DNA of 49,421 bases from CAZQYB01 sp964582985 (GCA_964582985.1 CAZOUM010000016.1:1-49421); one strand, 5' to 3'. Positions 7,153 to 16,176 are shown, counted from the first letter of the stretch. A program made the numbers and translations. Notes: generated from the sequence alone by a model not told the origin.

Positions 7153-9756
7153 CTACTTCGGCGTCTCCCAGAGAATCAGACCCAGCTCGTAGGGGTCCAC
7201 CAGATTGCTGTTTCTGGGCAAAATCCTCACAGCCACTCCATGCTGACCCGTTCTTTTGCAGACCACCAAACCTGCAAACCAATGTTCTCCTTCTTGCTCC
7301 GAATTCTCTTTGTGAGCCATTCTTATTGCCGAGCCGTCTCTTATGTTTCCGCGGGCATCCACCGAACCATGATAAAGCTCGACTGAAACATCGTCAGGGT
7401 CCGCCTTGCCAAGCTTAATCAGTGCCCTGATGCTAAGCTCTGAGCCGACTTTAGGCTGGGGTTGTTTGCGACTTAGTTCGACTTTTCCTTCTCCGTTGTT
7501 GACCTCTATTTTCACATCTTTGATGGCAATTTCAGACCAGAGTGCTCTCATATTGCAATTCCACGCTGCAAGCCTCTTGGCTTTAGACATAGCTCCACCC
7601 GTCAGATATTGCCATCTGGCCGCAGCCGGATTATAAAATCTTCGCACATAATCACGCACCATCCTGTTAGTGTTGAATCCCGCCGTTATCTTCTCGATAG
7701 AGTTTTTCATCCTGCGTATCCAGGCCCGCGGCAAATCATCAGCAGAGCGAGTGTAAAACAACGGCACAACCTCGTTTTCCAGGATATTATAGACCGCCTG
7801 CGACTCTACCATATCCTGATAAGCGACATCTTCATACCTTTCGCCTGCTCCGATGACCCAACCTATGTCCGGCCTGTAACCTTCGCACCACCACCCATCC
7901 AAAGTGCTCATATTCAAGGCACCGTTAATTGCCGCCTTCATCCCGCTTGTGCTGCTCGCCTCCAGAGGTCTGCGAGGTGTGCTGAGCCAAACATCAACTC
8001 CCTGAACCAGGAACCTCGCCACATTGATATCATAATCCTCAAGAAAAAGTATGCGCCGTCTCACATTGTACTGCGAGGCAAAGTGAATAATTTGGCGTAT
8101 GATTTCCTTGCCTTCTGTATCACGCGGGTGAGCCTTGCCGCTGAAAATGACCTGAACAGGACGTTCCGGGTTGCTCAGCAACTTAACAAGCCGCTTCGGG
8201 TCTTTAAGCAAGAGATTGGCCCTCTTGTAGCTTGCGAATCTTCTGGCGAAACCAATTGTCAATATTCGCGGGTCGAGAACCTCTTCAGCCCAGTTCAATT
8301 CCGTATGATAAGTGCCTCGCCGCTGTATCTGGGCCTTAAGACGGTTGCGGACAAAGACAATCAAACGTTCCTTGCACCGTTGATGTGTCCGCCAGAGTTC
8401 TTCATCGGGAATTTGGTTGATCTCTTTCCAAAGCGAATGATTCACAAGCCCATCGGTCCAATTCGGGCCCAAATATCTTTCATACAAAGAACTTATCTCA
8501 TCTGACAACCAGCTCTTAATGTGAACACCGTTTGTAATCGATTTTATGGGTACCTCACTGACGGGCAGGCCGGGCCAAAGGAACGACCACATATTGCGTG
8601 ATATATCGCCGTGCAGCTCACTTACACCGTTTTTGTAACTGCTCAACCGCAACGCTATAATCGGCATCTTAAATGACTCGGTATCGTCCTCAGGGTCTAC
8701 TCTTCCCAACGCGAGAAACTGTTTTCTGTTTATGCCAAGTGCGGGAAAGTAACTTCCAAAGTATTTATCCATCAACTCCACCGAAAACTCGTCGAGCCCG
8801 GCTTTCACACATGTGTGCATAGTGAAAATGTTGCCGGCTTTCGTGGCCTCTGCAGCTTCGTCGAAAGTCATATTTTCGGCGTTTCTTAGTTGCCGGATTC
8901 GTTCCAGCGCCATAAAAGCGGAATGCCCTTCGTTCATATGGCAGATGGCCGGCATAATACCCATAGCTGCCAATGCCTTTAGACTGCCAATACCCAGCAT
9001 AATCTCCTGACGAATCCGCATCTCAGCATCGCCGCTATATAGACTGGCAGTAATCATGCGGTCTGTTGGCGAATTAGCGGGTATGTTTGTGTCCAGCAGG
9101 TACAATTCTACCTTCCCAATGGATAGGCACCATATCTGAGCTGAAACCTGCCTGCCTGGGTATTCAACGCTGATGGTCAGTGGCCGACCGCTTTTTTTGC
9201 GCACCAGTTCAATAGGCATATTATAGAAATCATTCTCGACGTAGAGTTCTTGTTGCCAGCCGTCGACATTTAAATATTGACGGAAATAGCCCTTTTGATA
9301 CAGAAGCCCGACACCAACTATTGGAACACCGAGGTCTGACGCACTCTTCAAGTGGTCGCCGGCTAAGATACCCAAGCCGCCTGCATAGGTTGGCAAGCAT
9401 TCATGGACACCAAACTCAGCGCTAAAGTAAGCTATAAATGGCTTGGTGTATTTTGAGCAGACTTTCTCGAACCACGTCGGTCCTTCGAGATACGATTTTA
9501 TTTTCTCCGAGGCCCGCTGCAGCTCGCACAAAAAGCCTTCACTTTCGGCTAATTCCTCTAATCGAGCCTGGGGAATACTACCGAGAAGTTTGACGGGGTT
9601 ATGGCCGCAAGCCGTCCACAAGTCGCCGTCGATACGTCTAAACAGTTCCACGAACTCCGGGTTCCAGGACCAGAACATATTCCTGGCAATAATCTGTAGG
9701 TCCTTGAGACAATCCGGCAGTGCGGCCAAAACCGTGAAGCTGCGTACTTTTGGCAT
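7153..9756 (-). CDS. glgP: Alpha-glucan (glycogen) phosphorylase, GT35
   Basis: Releases glucose-1-phosphate from glycogen or maltodextrin by phosphorolysis. The 867 residues are the DUF3417-containing short form seen in many bacteria and archaea, not the E. coli MalP type. The N-terminal DUF3417 region (about 10-120) contains ARNMFWSWNPE. The central part carries LGVPIVGVGLLY, HMNEGHSAF and ITNGVH. The pyridoxal-phosphate region near residue 600 reads TSGMKAAINGALNMSTLDGW, with the lysine in GMKAA as the expected Schiff-base residue. It faces away from the fused trehalose-phosphate synthase gene, which uses nucleotide sugars made from glucose-1-phosphate, so storage breakdown and trehalose synthesis are probably linked. 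The ATG at 9756 has a weak GGTCAGAG ahead. The terminator of the upstream RNA gene lies 200 bases before the start codon on the same strand. Confidence 0.93.
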   Translation of the reverse strand: MPKVRSFTVLAALPDCLKDLQIIARNMFWSWNPEFVELFRRIDGDLWTACGHNPVKLLGSIPQARLEELAESEGFLCELQRASEKIKSYLEGPTWFEKVCSKYTKPFIAYFSAEFGVHECLPTYAGGLGILAGDHLKSASDLGVPIVGVGLLYQKGYFRQYLNVDGWQQELYVENDFYNMPIELVRKKSGRPLTISVEYPGRQVSAQIWCLSIGKVELYLLDTNIPANSPTDRMITASLYSGDAEMRIRQEIMLGIGSLKALAAMGIMPAICHMNEGHSAFMALERIRQLRNAENMTFDEAAEATKAGNIFTMHTCVKAGLDEFSVELMDKYFGSYFPALGINRKQFLALGRVDPEDDTESFKMPIIALRLSSYKNGVSELHGDISRNMWSFLWPGLPVSEVPIKSITNGVHIKSWLSDEISSLYERYLGPNWTDGLVNHSLWKEINQIPDEELWRTHQRCKERLIVFVRNRLKAQIQRRGTYHTELNWAEEVLDPRILTIGFARRFASYKRANLLLKDPKRLVKLLSNPERPVQVIFSGKAHPRDTEGKEIIRQIIHFASQYNVRRRILFLEDYDINVARFLVQGVDVWLSTPRRPLEASSTSGMKAAINGALNMSTLDGWWCEGYRPDIGWVIGAGERYEDVAYQDMVESQAVYNILENEVVPLFYTRSADDLPRAWIRRMKNSIEKITAGFNTNRMVRDYVRRFYNPAAARWQYLTGGAMSKAKRLAAWNCNMRALWSEIAIKDVKIEVNNGEGKVELSRKQPQPKVGSELSIRALIKLGKADPDDVSVELYHGSVDARGNIRDGSAIRMAHKENSEQEGEHWFAGLVVCKRTGQHGVAVRILPRNSNLVDPYELGLILWETPK

Positions 9757-9956
9757 CTCTGACCCTCTGTAAGTGTTTTACTAACAAATAGTAATAATTG
9801 GCGCCGGAAAAATAATTCTCTACCGGCTCTTGTTTAATCGACAAATATATTCTGCGGCTTAACCCCGATAGGCACAGCAAATGCCAAGTTTGGCAGTTTT
9901 AGCTGTCCGATATTCTCCCGTTCAGTGAGCTCAACGGCGTCAGCCCAGAAGGATAA

Positions 9957-10191
9957 GAAAAAGGCCCGCTCAAAAACGGGCCTTTTTATAAATTGCCAGG
10001 CTCCTCCGCTGATGCCGTAAGAAAGCCCTTTGAAAAGAACCCATTACTTCTTAGGTGGGTAATCGTTGCTTGTGTCCGAAAGTCCTATCGAGTAGGCGTT
10101 TCCGACCCATCAAGACCTGATTTCCCTGAGTACTGGTATCGGTTCTTTCAAATCTTGCTTTCTATACGCACACCGCAGGGGTCAGCCTGCT
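9957..10191 (-). ncRNA. Structured noncoding RNA, 6S-like rod with central bubble
   Basis: A free-standing transcript of about 235 nt is defined by a promoter at 10198-10226 and an intrinsic terminator at 9958-9987. By hand it folds as one long rod. The 5' end CAGGCU (10189-10184) pairs with AGCCUG (10002-9997). UGCGUA (10170-10165) pairs with 10019-10013 with one bulge. AGAAAGC (10163-10157) pairs with GCUUUCU (10026-10020). UUUGAAAGAACC (10152-10141) pairs with 10041-10029 with one bulged U. A large unpaired bubble follows (10140-10119 against 10052-10042). Then AGG/CCU and UGGGU/ACCCA form an apical arm with a further CCUA/UAGG hairpin. A closing stem, central bubble and apical stem at about 190 nt is the 6S RNA plan, which mimics an open promoter. 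There is no SRP GGAAGNAGC core, RNase P CR-I or tmRNA mark. The RNA gene is well supported; the 6S assignment is inference. Confidence 0.7.
9958..9987 (-). terminator. Intrinsic terminator of the noncoding RNA
   Basis: AAAAAGGCCCG (9958-9968) and CGGGCCTTTTT (9977-9987) form a perfect 11-base-pair stem around an 8-base loop. The A/T arms give a T-run on both strands. Since the genes on both sides start outward from this gap, the only sensible user is the RNA gene on the minus strand. Confidence 0.85.
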
Positions 10192-10197
10192 GTTTTC

Positions 10198-10226
10198 CTT
10201 ATACCAAATCCCAGGCGAAAAGTCAA
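10198..10226 (-). promoter_or_regulatory. Sigma-70 type promoter of the noncoding RNA
   Basis: On the minus strand TTGACT (10226-10221) and TATAAG (10203-10198) are 17 bases apart. The predicted start is near 10191, two bases before the CAGGCU that closes the RNA structure. Confidence 0.8.
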
Positions 10227-10363
10227 TAGAATATCGGCCGACTCCTCGCTTTATTCAAAATCTTTGGCTTTTGCTCCTATCTAACGCTATTTCGGCCTGC
10301 CAGCCGCTTTTGCTAAAGCCAAACTCAAATCAGAGCCAAAGCCCATGTGGGTCAAATTCTGCC

Positions 10364-10391
10364 TTGTCATTGCCTGCGCACCTTGTATACT
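10364..10391 (+). promoter_or_regulatory. Sigma-70 type promoter for otsAB-treT
   Basis: TTGTCA at 10364-10369 and TATACT at 10386-10391 with a 16-base spacer. The predicted start near 10398 leaves a leader of about 118 nt. The ATG at 10516 lacks a Shine-Dalgarno sequence. Confidence 0.6.
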
Positions 10392-10515
10392 ATGTTTTCA
10401 TGTTCTTTTGATCTTGGACTTGTGCAAAAAATTAAATGCTGGTCGTCGGCTTCGGAGTGTGGATTTGTTATCGGCTCCTCGTACCTAACGTATAAAATAA
10501 ACGTTTGCTAAAATC

Positions 10516-12708
10516 ATGTCTAAATTGCTTGTCGTCTCAAATAGGTTAGGCATCAGTGTTGCAAAACAGAGGAACAGCCTTCAATTTGCGCGGAGTGTTG
10601 GCGGCCTCGCCACGGGGCTCGCTTCGCTGTCCACATCCCACGAATTTATTTGGATAGGATGGCCAGGGATAACAAGTGAAAAATTAACCGAAGAGAACAA
10701 AGCTGAGGCTACACGAAGATTAACTGAGGAGAACTGCCATCCGATTTTTCCTTCCAAGAAACAAATTCAGAATTATTATGAGGGTTTCTGCAATAAGACG
10801 GTCTGGCCTCTGTTCCACTATTTCCCCTTGTACACAGTCTACGAAGACCAATACTGGCAGACCTATAACCAGGTCAACGGCCTTTTCTGCGATGCTGTTG
10901 CGAAGATAGCCAAGCCAGATGATGATATCTGGGTTCATGATTACCAGTTGATGCTGCTGCCGGGCCTGATAAGAAAGAAAATTCCTGATGCGCGAATTGG
11001 TTTCTTTCTTCATATACCTTTTCCCTCTTTTGAATTGTTTCGTCTGCTGCCCTGGCGTACAGAAATCCTAAACGGTCTGCTTGGTGCCGACGTGATAGGT
11101 TTTCACACATACGATTATGTGCGGCATTTCCTCAGCAGTGTCGCGCGAATAGCAGGAATTGAACACTCAATGGGTTCGCTGACGGTCGGTGATAGGTTTG
11201 TAAAGGTAGACGCATTCCCGATGGGGATTGATTACGAACGATACTCCGGTGCGGCGAGAAACCCAAAGGTCAAGACGAGAATAGCTACAATTCGCAACAA
11301 AGTAGGCGACCGCAAAATAATCCTCTCGGTAGACCGATTGGACTACACAAAAGGCATTGTTCAACGGTTGGAAGCGTTTGATTTGTTTTTGTCCCAAAAT
11401 CCTATGTACAAAGAAAAGGTGACCCTGATACTGGTGGCCGTTCCTTCCCGAATGGGCGTCGAGAAATACACTGAATTGAGGAGACAGCTCGAGGCTCTTG
11501 TGGGCAGGATAAACGGGGAACACGGAACTATTGGCTGGGTACCCGTATGGTATCTGTATCGTTTCGTTCCATTTGAGCGACTTGTTGCTTTGTATAATCT
11601 TGCAGATGTCGCTTTGGTAACGCCGTTGCGTGATGGTATGAATTTAGTAGCCAAAGAGTTTATCGCCACCAAAACAGACGGCAGGGGTGTCTTGATTCTC
11701 AGCGAGATGGCAGGGACCGCCAGTGAGTTAGGAGAGGCTCTTACCGTCAACCCTCGTGATAAAGGAGCAATTGTCCAGGCCATAAAACACGCGCTTGAAA
11801 TGCCCGCAGACGAGCAGATTGAGCGTAACAGATTGATGCAAAAGAGACTGTCACGATATACCGTCAGAAGATGGGCCCACGACTTTCTTGACACCTTAGC
11901 AGATGTCAAGAATACGCAGAAAGGGCTTTCCGTTCGCAAACTTGGCCCATTAGTTGGTAAAAGATTAATCAGTGACTACAGTAACGGCTCAAGACGATTA
12001 TTTCTGCTTGATTACGACGGAACGCTTATAGGTTTTGCCGGCCAGCCGGAGAGAGCTGAGCCCGGCGAAGACCTTTTGGTCATGTTGCAGAACCTTGCTA
12101 TTGTTCCTGAGAATGAAGTTGTGATAATTAGCGGCCGAGACAAAACAACGTTAACCCGCTGGCTTGGCGACGTTAACGCGTCATTGATTGCCGAACATGG
12201 TGCCTGGATTAAGGAAAAAGGCAAGGACTGGCGGGTGTTAAAGCCGCTGAGAAATGACTGGAAAGACACCATTAGACCTATCCTCGAGTTGTATACTGAC
12301 AGAACGCCCGGCTCTTCGGTTGAGGAAAAGGACTTTTCCCTGGTCTGGCACTTTCGCAGGTCTGACCCTGAACTGGCCTATCTCAGAACACAGGAGTTGA
12401 GGGATGCGATTTTGAACCTGACGGCGAATTTAGATATTGGTGTTTTCGAAGGCAGCAAAATACTTGAGGTTAAAAACATCGGTATAAGCAAAGCACATGT
12501 GGCAGAATCGTGGCTAAGAAAACAGAAATGGGACTTTATCCTTGCTGCGGGCGACGATTACACCGACGAAGATTTATTTTCGGTTCTTCCTGAGGATGCA
12601 TACTCAATCAAAGTAGGGTATAGTATTTCCAAAGCACGGTTCAACCTGGAGTCGGTCGATGAACTCAGACTGCTGCTTGGGAAACTAATTAAAACCAAAA
12701 GTCATTAA
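10516..12708 (+). CDS. otsAB: Fused trehalose-6-phosphate synthase / trehalose-6-phosphate phosphatase
   Basis: Makes trehalose from a nucleotide-activated glucose and glucose-6-phosphate in one polypeptide. Residues 1 to about 470 are a GT20 synthase: VSNRLGI and VGGLATGLA at the N-terminus, WVHDYQLMLLPG, FFLHIPFPS, VDRLDYTKGI and LRDGMNLVAKEF are classic OtsA blocks. Residues about 490-730 are the HAD-type phosphatase: LLDYDGTL near 497-504, ISGRDK, and GDDYTDEDLF near 678. The 730-residue fusion resembles bacterial and eukaryotic TPS-TPP proteins. The treT-like gene follows after 9 bases, so the two are an operon. No Shine-Dalgarno precedes this gene while treT has a strong one. Both halves look intact. 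Confidence 0.95.
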   Translation: MSKLLVVSNRLGISVAKQRNSLQFARSVGGLATGLASLSTSHEFIWIGWPGITSEKLTEENKAEATRRLTEENCHPIFPSKKQIQNYYEGFCNKTVWPLFHYFPLYTVYEDQYWQTYNQVNGLFCDAVAKIAKPDDDIWVHDYQLMLLPGLIRKKIPDARIGFFLHIPFPSFELFRLLPWRTEILNGLLGADVIGFHTYDYVRHFLSSVARIAGIEHSMGSLTVGDRFVKVDAFPMGIDYERYSGAARNPKVKTRIATIRNKVGDRKIILSVDRLDYTKGIVQRLEAFDLFLSQNPMYKEKVTLILVAVPSRMGVEKYTELRRQLEALVGRINGEHGTIGWVPVWYLYRFVPFERLVALYNLADVALVTPLRDGMNLVAKEFIATKTDGRGVLILSEMAGTASELGEALTVNPRDKGAIVQAIKHALEMPADEQIERNRLMQKRLSRYTVRRWAHDFLDTLADVKNTQKGLSVRKLGPLVGKRLISDYSNGSRRLFLLDYDGTLIGFAGQPERAEPGEDLLVMLQNLAIVPENEVVIISGRDKTTLTRWLGDVNASLIAEHGAWIKEKGKDWRVLKPLRNDWKDTIRPILELYTDRTPGSSVEEKDFSLVWHFRRSDPELAYLRTQELRDAILNLTANLDIGVFEGSKILEVKNIGISKAHVAESWLRKQKWDFILAAGDDYTDEDLFSVLPEDAYSIKVGYSISKARFNLESVDELRLLLGKLIKTKSH

Positions 12709-12717
12709 GGAGATAAT

Positions 12718-13935
12718 ATGTTACGTCTTGAAGATTATCGTCATATAGTACCTGACGAAAAATTAGTCGAAATTTATGCCAGAGCGAGAAAACTTTACGG
12801 TAAACACATTGTTCACCTGAACGCAACATATCAGGGCGGCGGGGTTGCAGAGATTCTCTATCCCCTCGTATTATTGATGAATGACGTCGGTATAAACGCC
12901 GGCTGGCGAATCTTGCATGGCAGTCAAGAGTTCTTTGAAGTCACAAAGAGCTTTCACAATGCCATTCAGGGAGCAAGGCTCAATTTATCTGAGCGAAAAA
13001 AGCGTGTTTACCTTCAAGTAAACGAGAATTTCTCAAAGTTTACACATCTCGACCATGATTGCGTGATTATTCACGACCCACAGCCGCTTCCTCTTATAAG
13101 GTTCTATAGAAAACGCCAACCCTGGATATGGCGATGCCACATAGACCTTACCGAGCCAGATCAGAAGCTATGGGATTTCTTAAAAGGATTTTTGATTAAG
13201 TACGACCAAATTGTTGTCTCGAACGAAAAATATCTAAAAGAAGACCTACCTATAGACCAGAGGATTATGTTCCCGGCGATTAATCCCCTCAGCCAGAAGA
13301 ACAGAGACATTGACGGCAAAACCGTGCTGGATTATGTTGAGAAAGCGGGCATCCCAACAGATAAACCTGTAATTACTCAGGTCTCCAGGTTGGACCCGTG
13401 GAAAGACCCGGTCGGCCTGATAGACGTCTTCAAACTCGTTAAGGAGAAAGTCGATTGCAGGCTGGTTTTCTGTTACAACGTGGCCAGCGACGACCCCGAG
13501 GGGCTGCAAATGTACAACAAGGTCAAACGAAAAGCCGGCAACCTCCTCGACAAAAAGGACGTCCTGCTTATTATTGGCAATAACGAAACGCTGGTCAACG
13601 CCATCCAAAGGTTTTCAAGTGTAATAATACAAAAATCCAGGCGGGAGGGCTTTTGCTTATCTGTGACCGAAGCTCTGTGGAAGGGCACGCCCGTTGTGGC
13701 CTCAAATGTTGGAGGTCTGCCGCTTCAGATCGAAGATGCGAGAAATGGTTTCTTGCTTGACCCAAATGACACAGAAGGTTTTGCAGACAGAATTATACAT
13801 CTGTTGAAAAATCCGAAAGAAAGGGAAAATCTGGGCCAGCAGGCAAGAGAAACCGTCAGGCAGAAGTTTTTGATACCTCGGCTGCTCTCCGACTATCTGT
13901 GGATGTTAAACGCTATAATGAAAGGTGAACCTTAA
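12718..13935 (+). CDS. treT: TreT-type trehalose synthase, GT4 glycosyltransferase
   Basis: GT4 (GT-B fold) enzyme of 405 residues matching the trehalose glycosyltransferring synthase family, which joins NDP-glucose and free glucose. The N-terminal half carries HLNATYQGGGVAEIL and GINAGWRILHG, the TreT signature; the C-terminal half has VSRLDPWKD and EGFCLSVTEALWKGTP (around residue 309) with VASNVGG, the usual GT4 donor site. AAGGAGA stands just before the ATG, 9 bases after otsAB. A second trehalose route directly behind the OtsAB fusion is redundant unless the enzymes work under different conditions or treT runs in reverse. Its TAA stop overlaps the pheT stop on the other strand in the four bases TTAA. 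Confidence 0.87.
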   Translation: MLRLEDYRHIVPDEKLVEIYARARKLYGKHIVHLNATYQGGGVAEILYPLVLLMNDVGINAGWRILHGSQEFFEVTKSFHNAIQGARLNLSERKKRVYLQVNENFSKFTHLDHDCVIIHDPQPLPLIRFYRKRQPWIWRCHIDLTEPDQKLWDFLKGFLIKYDQIVVSNEKYLKEDLPIDQRIMFPAINPLSQKNRDIDGKTVLDYVEKAGIPTDKPVITQVSRLDPWKDPVGLIDVFKLVKEKVDCRLVFCYNVASDDPEGLQMYNKVKRKAGNLLDKKDVLLIIGNNETLVNAIQRFSSVIIQKSRREGFCLSVTEALWKGTPVVASNVGGLPLQIEDARNGFLLDPNDTEGFADRIIHLLKNPKERENLGQQARETVRQKFLIPRLLSDYLWMLNAIMKGEP

Positions 13936-15947
13936 ATTGTCCGTAACTTAGCTCCGACGGATTTATTGAGGCTCTTCACAATATCCGCTTCAAAGCCGTC
14001 GACGGTCTCGTGGGTCAGTGTGCCATCCTCATCTCTAAAACGAAGGGAAAGTGTAACGCTCTTTTTCCCGGCTGGAATGCCTTTGCCGTGGTATATACCG
14101 ACAAATTGAATACCTTCTAACTCGCTCGACGCCTTATTTCTCACCGCGTGAAGAATGTCAGACCAGGTAGTTTTCTCATCGACAACAATCGAAAGGTCAC
14201 GCTCTATTGCCGGAAATCGTGGAATCGGCTTGACCTTTACAGGTCCGCTTTGAAGAGCCAAAAGCTGCTCAAATTCGATCTCAGCACCACAGGGTGACAT
14301 ATCCTTGAAATCAAATTTCTTTCTGACTTCTTGCGAGGCTACACCTGCCATCCCAATAACATCACCGTTGGCCAAAATTTCTGCGCTAACCTCGGCCCAG
14401 AGCAAATCCTCAGGCATAAAACTGATCTCGGCATCTCTATCGATACTTCTTATTAGTCCCTCAATCACGCCGCGTAGGTCTCTGAAGTCGCTATCGCACA
14501 CAAGAGATAGCTTAGTCTTTTCGATTGGCAAACTGCTGGGTTTGCCAGTCGGCACAAAAGTATCTGCAATCTCAAAAATCCTGCACGGCGTATTCCTGGC
14601 GTTAAGGTTCGTTTTCAGAACACCAAGCAAGGACCCCAAAAGACTTTGCCGAAGAAGATTGGCGCTTTTCCTGGATACATCCTGCACCCCAAGATGTTCC
14701 TTGACATTGGCTTTGCTGAACAGTTCTGCAACGGAATTGTTCACGAAACCTACCGTAATCGTTTCGTAGAATCCACAGCCGTTAAGATACGTTCCAATCG
14801 CCTCAGCTAATTTCTGACGAGTATCAGCCGGTACCACTTCGATTTTGATTTTCTGCTCAGTAGATACTTTATCGTAACCATAAACGCGGGCAACTTCTTC
14901 GATTAAGTCAATCTCGCGGTAAACGTCACTGCGCCACGAAGGCACAGTGCAGACTATGCAATCACCTTTTTCCTGCGGCTGGAAACCTAACCTCGATAAA
15001 GCCTTCGCTGTCTCTTTATCCGGCACCTCAATACCAAGCAGTTTATTCAAACGGCTAAGCCGCAGCGTCACTTCTTTTTTCGCTTTCTTTTTCGGGTAAA
15101 TATCAACAACACCTTTGGCCACTTTCCCACCGGCTACCTGGGTAATTAATTGAGCGGTCCGTTTGGATGCCCAGTCTATTGCTTCAATATCCACTATCCG
15201 CTCGAACCGAAAAGATGACTCTGAAGGCAGACCAAGTCTGCGAGACGTCCTACGCACGCTTACAGGGTCAAAGTATGCATCTTCCAGCAAGATACTCGCT
15301 GTCTTCTCGCTGACCTCGGTGTCCAGCCCACCCATAACGCCGGCAATGGCTACAGGGCCTTGCCCATCGGCGATGATGAGCATATTGGGAGCCAGTTCGC
15401 ATTGCGTTTCATCGATACTGACTATCCGTTCGCCAGCAACGGCCCCTTTCACTATTATTCTGCCGTCGGCAATCTTGGCATAATCAAAGGCGTGTGGCGG
15501 CTGACCGGTCTCCATCATCGCATAGTTCGTTGCGTCAACCACATTATTGACGCTCCGCAGCCCAACCGCATCGAGCCGTTTTCTCATCCAGTCCGGCGAT
15601 GGCCCAACTTTGACCCCTTCGATAATCCGAGCAGTGTACCGGCTGCACAAATCCGGCTCGAAGATCTCGACACTGGCAAACTCGCCAACCTTCTTGTCCA
15701 ATTCATCCAGCTCGACCGTCGGGATTTTCAGCTCCTTTCCTGCCACAACCGCCAATTCACGGGCGATACCAATATAACTCAAGCAATCACCTCGATTGCT
15801 GGTTACCTCAACGTCGATTACAGTATCATCGTCGAGGCGCTCAATTCCTTCGCAGGGCAATCCCAAATCGCTCAGAATCTCAGCAATTTCCTCAGCAGAA
15901 TGCTCAATTTCAATATAGTCACTAAGCCAATCCAGCGAAATCTTCAT
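13932..15947 (-). CDS. pheT: Phenylalanine-tRNA ligase beta subunit lacking the tRNA-binding OB domain
   Basis: Beta subunit of the alpha2-beta2 synthetase that charges tRNA-Phe. At 671 residues it is well below the roughly 800 of a typical bacterial PheT. After the first 40 residues (MKISLDWLSDYI ... GLPCEGIE) the sequence goes directly to VTSNRGDCLSYIGIAREL at about 52-69, so the roughly 110-residue EMAP/OB-fold tRNA-binding domain normally inserted there is absent. The B3/B4 editing module follows (NVVDATNYAM, GQPPHAFD), then the B5 domain, the catalytic-like core, and a C-terminal FDX-ACB anticodon-binding domain (FPAIERDLSIVVDE to the end). pheS is not adjacent. The reading frame looks intact, so the missing domain is probably a lineage trait rather than damage. 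It converges with treT with overlapping stop codons. Confidence 0.95.
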   Translation of the reverse strand: MKISLDWLSDYIEIEHSAEEIAEILSDLGLPCEGIERLDDDTVIDVEVTSNRGDCLSYIGIARELAVVAGKELKIPTVELDELDKKVGEFASVEIFEPDLCSRYTARIIEGVKVGPSPDWMRKRLDAVGLRSVNNVVDATNYAMMETGQPPHAFDYAKIADGRIIVKGAVAGERIVSIDETQCELAPNMLIIADGQGPVAIAGVMGGLDTEVSEKTASILLEDAYFDPVSVRRTSRRLGLPSESSFRFERIVDIEAIDWASKRTAQLITQVAGGKVAKGVVDIYPKKKAKKEVTLRLSRLNKLLGIEVPDKETAKALSRLGFQPQEKGDCIVCTVPSWRSDVYREIDLIEEVARVYGYDKVSTEQKIKIEVVPADTRQKLAEAIGTYLNGCGFYETITVGFVNNSVAELFSKANVKEHLGVQDVSRKSANLLRQSLLGSLLGVLKTNLNARNTPCRIFEIADTFVPTGKPSSLPIEKTKLSLVCDSDFRDLRGVIEGLIRSIDRDAEISFMPEDLLWAEVSAEILANGDVIGMAGVASQEVRKKFDFKDMSPCGAEIEFEQLLALQSGPVKVKPIPRFPAIERDLSIVVDEKTTWSDILHAVRNKASSELEGIQFVGIYHGKGIPAGKKSVTLSLRFRDEDGTLTHETVDGFEADIVKSLNKSVGAKLRTI

Positions 15948-15986
15948 AACAACACCGTCAATAAACCAAAGTCCAAATCCGCCAAT

Positions 15987-16015
15987 AACTTAACCCTCCG
16001 AACACCTGCTGTCAA
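15987..16015 (-). promoter_or_regulatory. Candidate promoter of pheT
   Basis: On the minus strand TTGACA (16015-16010) is followed after 17 bases by TAAGTT (15992-15987). The -35 is perfect but the -10 matches consensus at only three positions. The leader would be about 33 nt. Confidence 0.45.
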
Positions 16016-16165
16016 CCCTGTTGGAAATCTACCTTTTTCTACCGTATTGGCCATTTTATAATTTCTACCAGGCTTAGCGATTTTGGATTATTGTGTCCAG
16101 GCTCTGACCACAGCAGGCAGAAAAGATGGAAAATTGCCAAATTTGAGCTTTTATCGCGTCGCTTT

Positions 16166-16176
16166 TTCCCTATAAT
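16166..16176 (+). promoter_or_regulatory. Extended -10 element for the PEGA lipoprotein gene
   Basis: TATAAT at 16171-16176 lies 32 bases before the ATG at 16208. No good -35 hexamer stands at the right distance; TTTATC at 16150-16155 is the nearest. AAGGA at 16196-16200 is the Shine-Dalgarno. Confidence 0.4.

Noticed and set aside
9958..9987. Reading the terminator as a glgP or otsAB terminator
   Set aside because: Both genes start outward from this gap, so the hairpin is upstream of both; it fits only the minus-strand RNA gene, or less likely an attenuator in a long glgP leader.
9993..10229. Plus-strand open frame of 78 codons in the glgP/otsAB gap
   Set aside because: It lies opposite the promoter and structured RNA; there is no Shine-Dalgarno or domain, and stems and terminator explain the sequence better.
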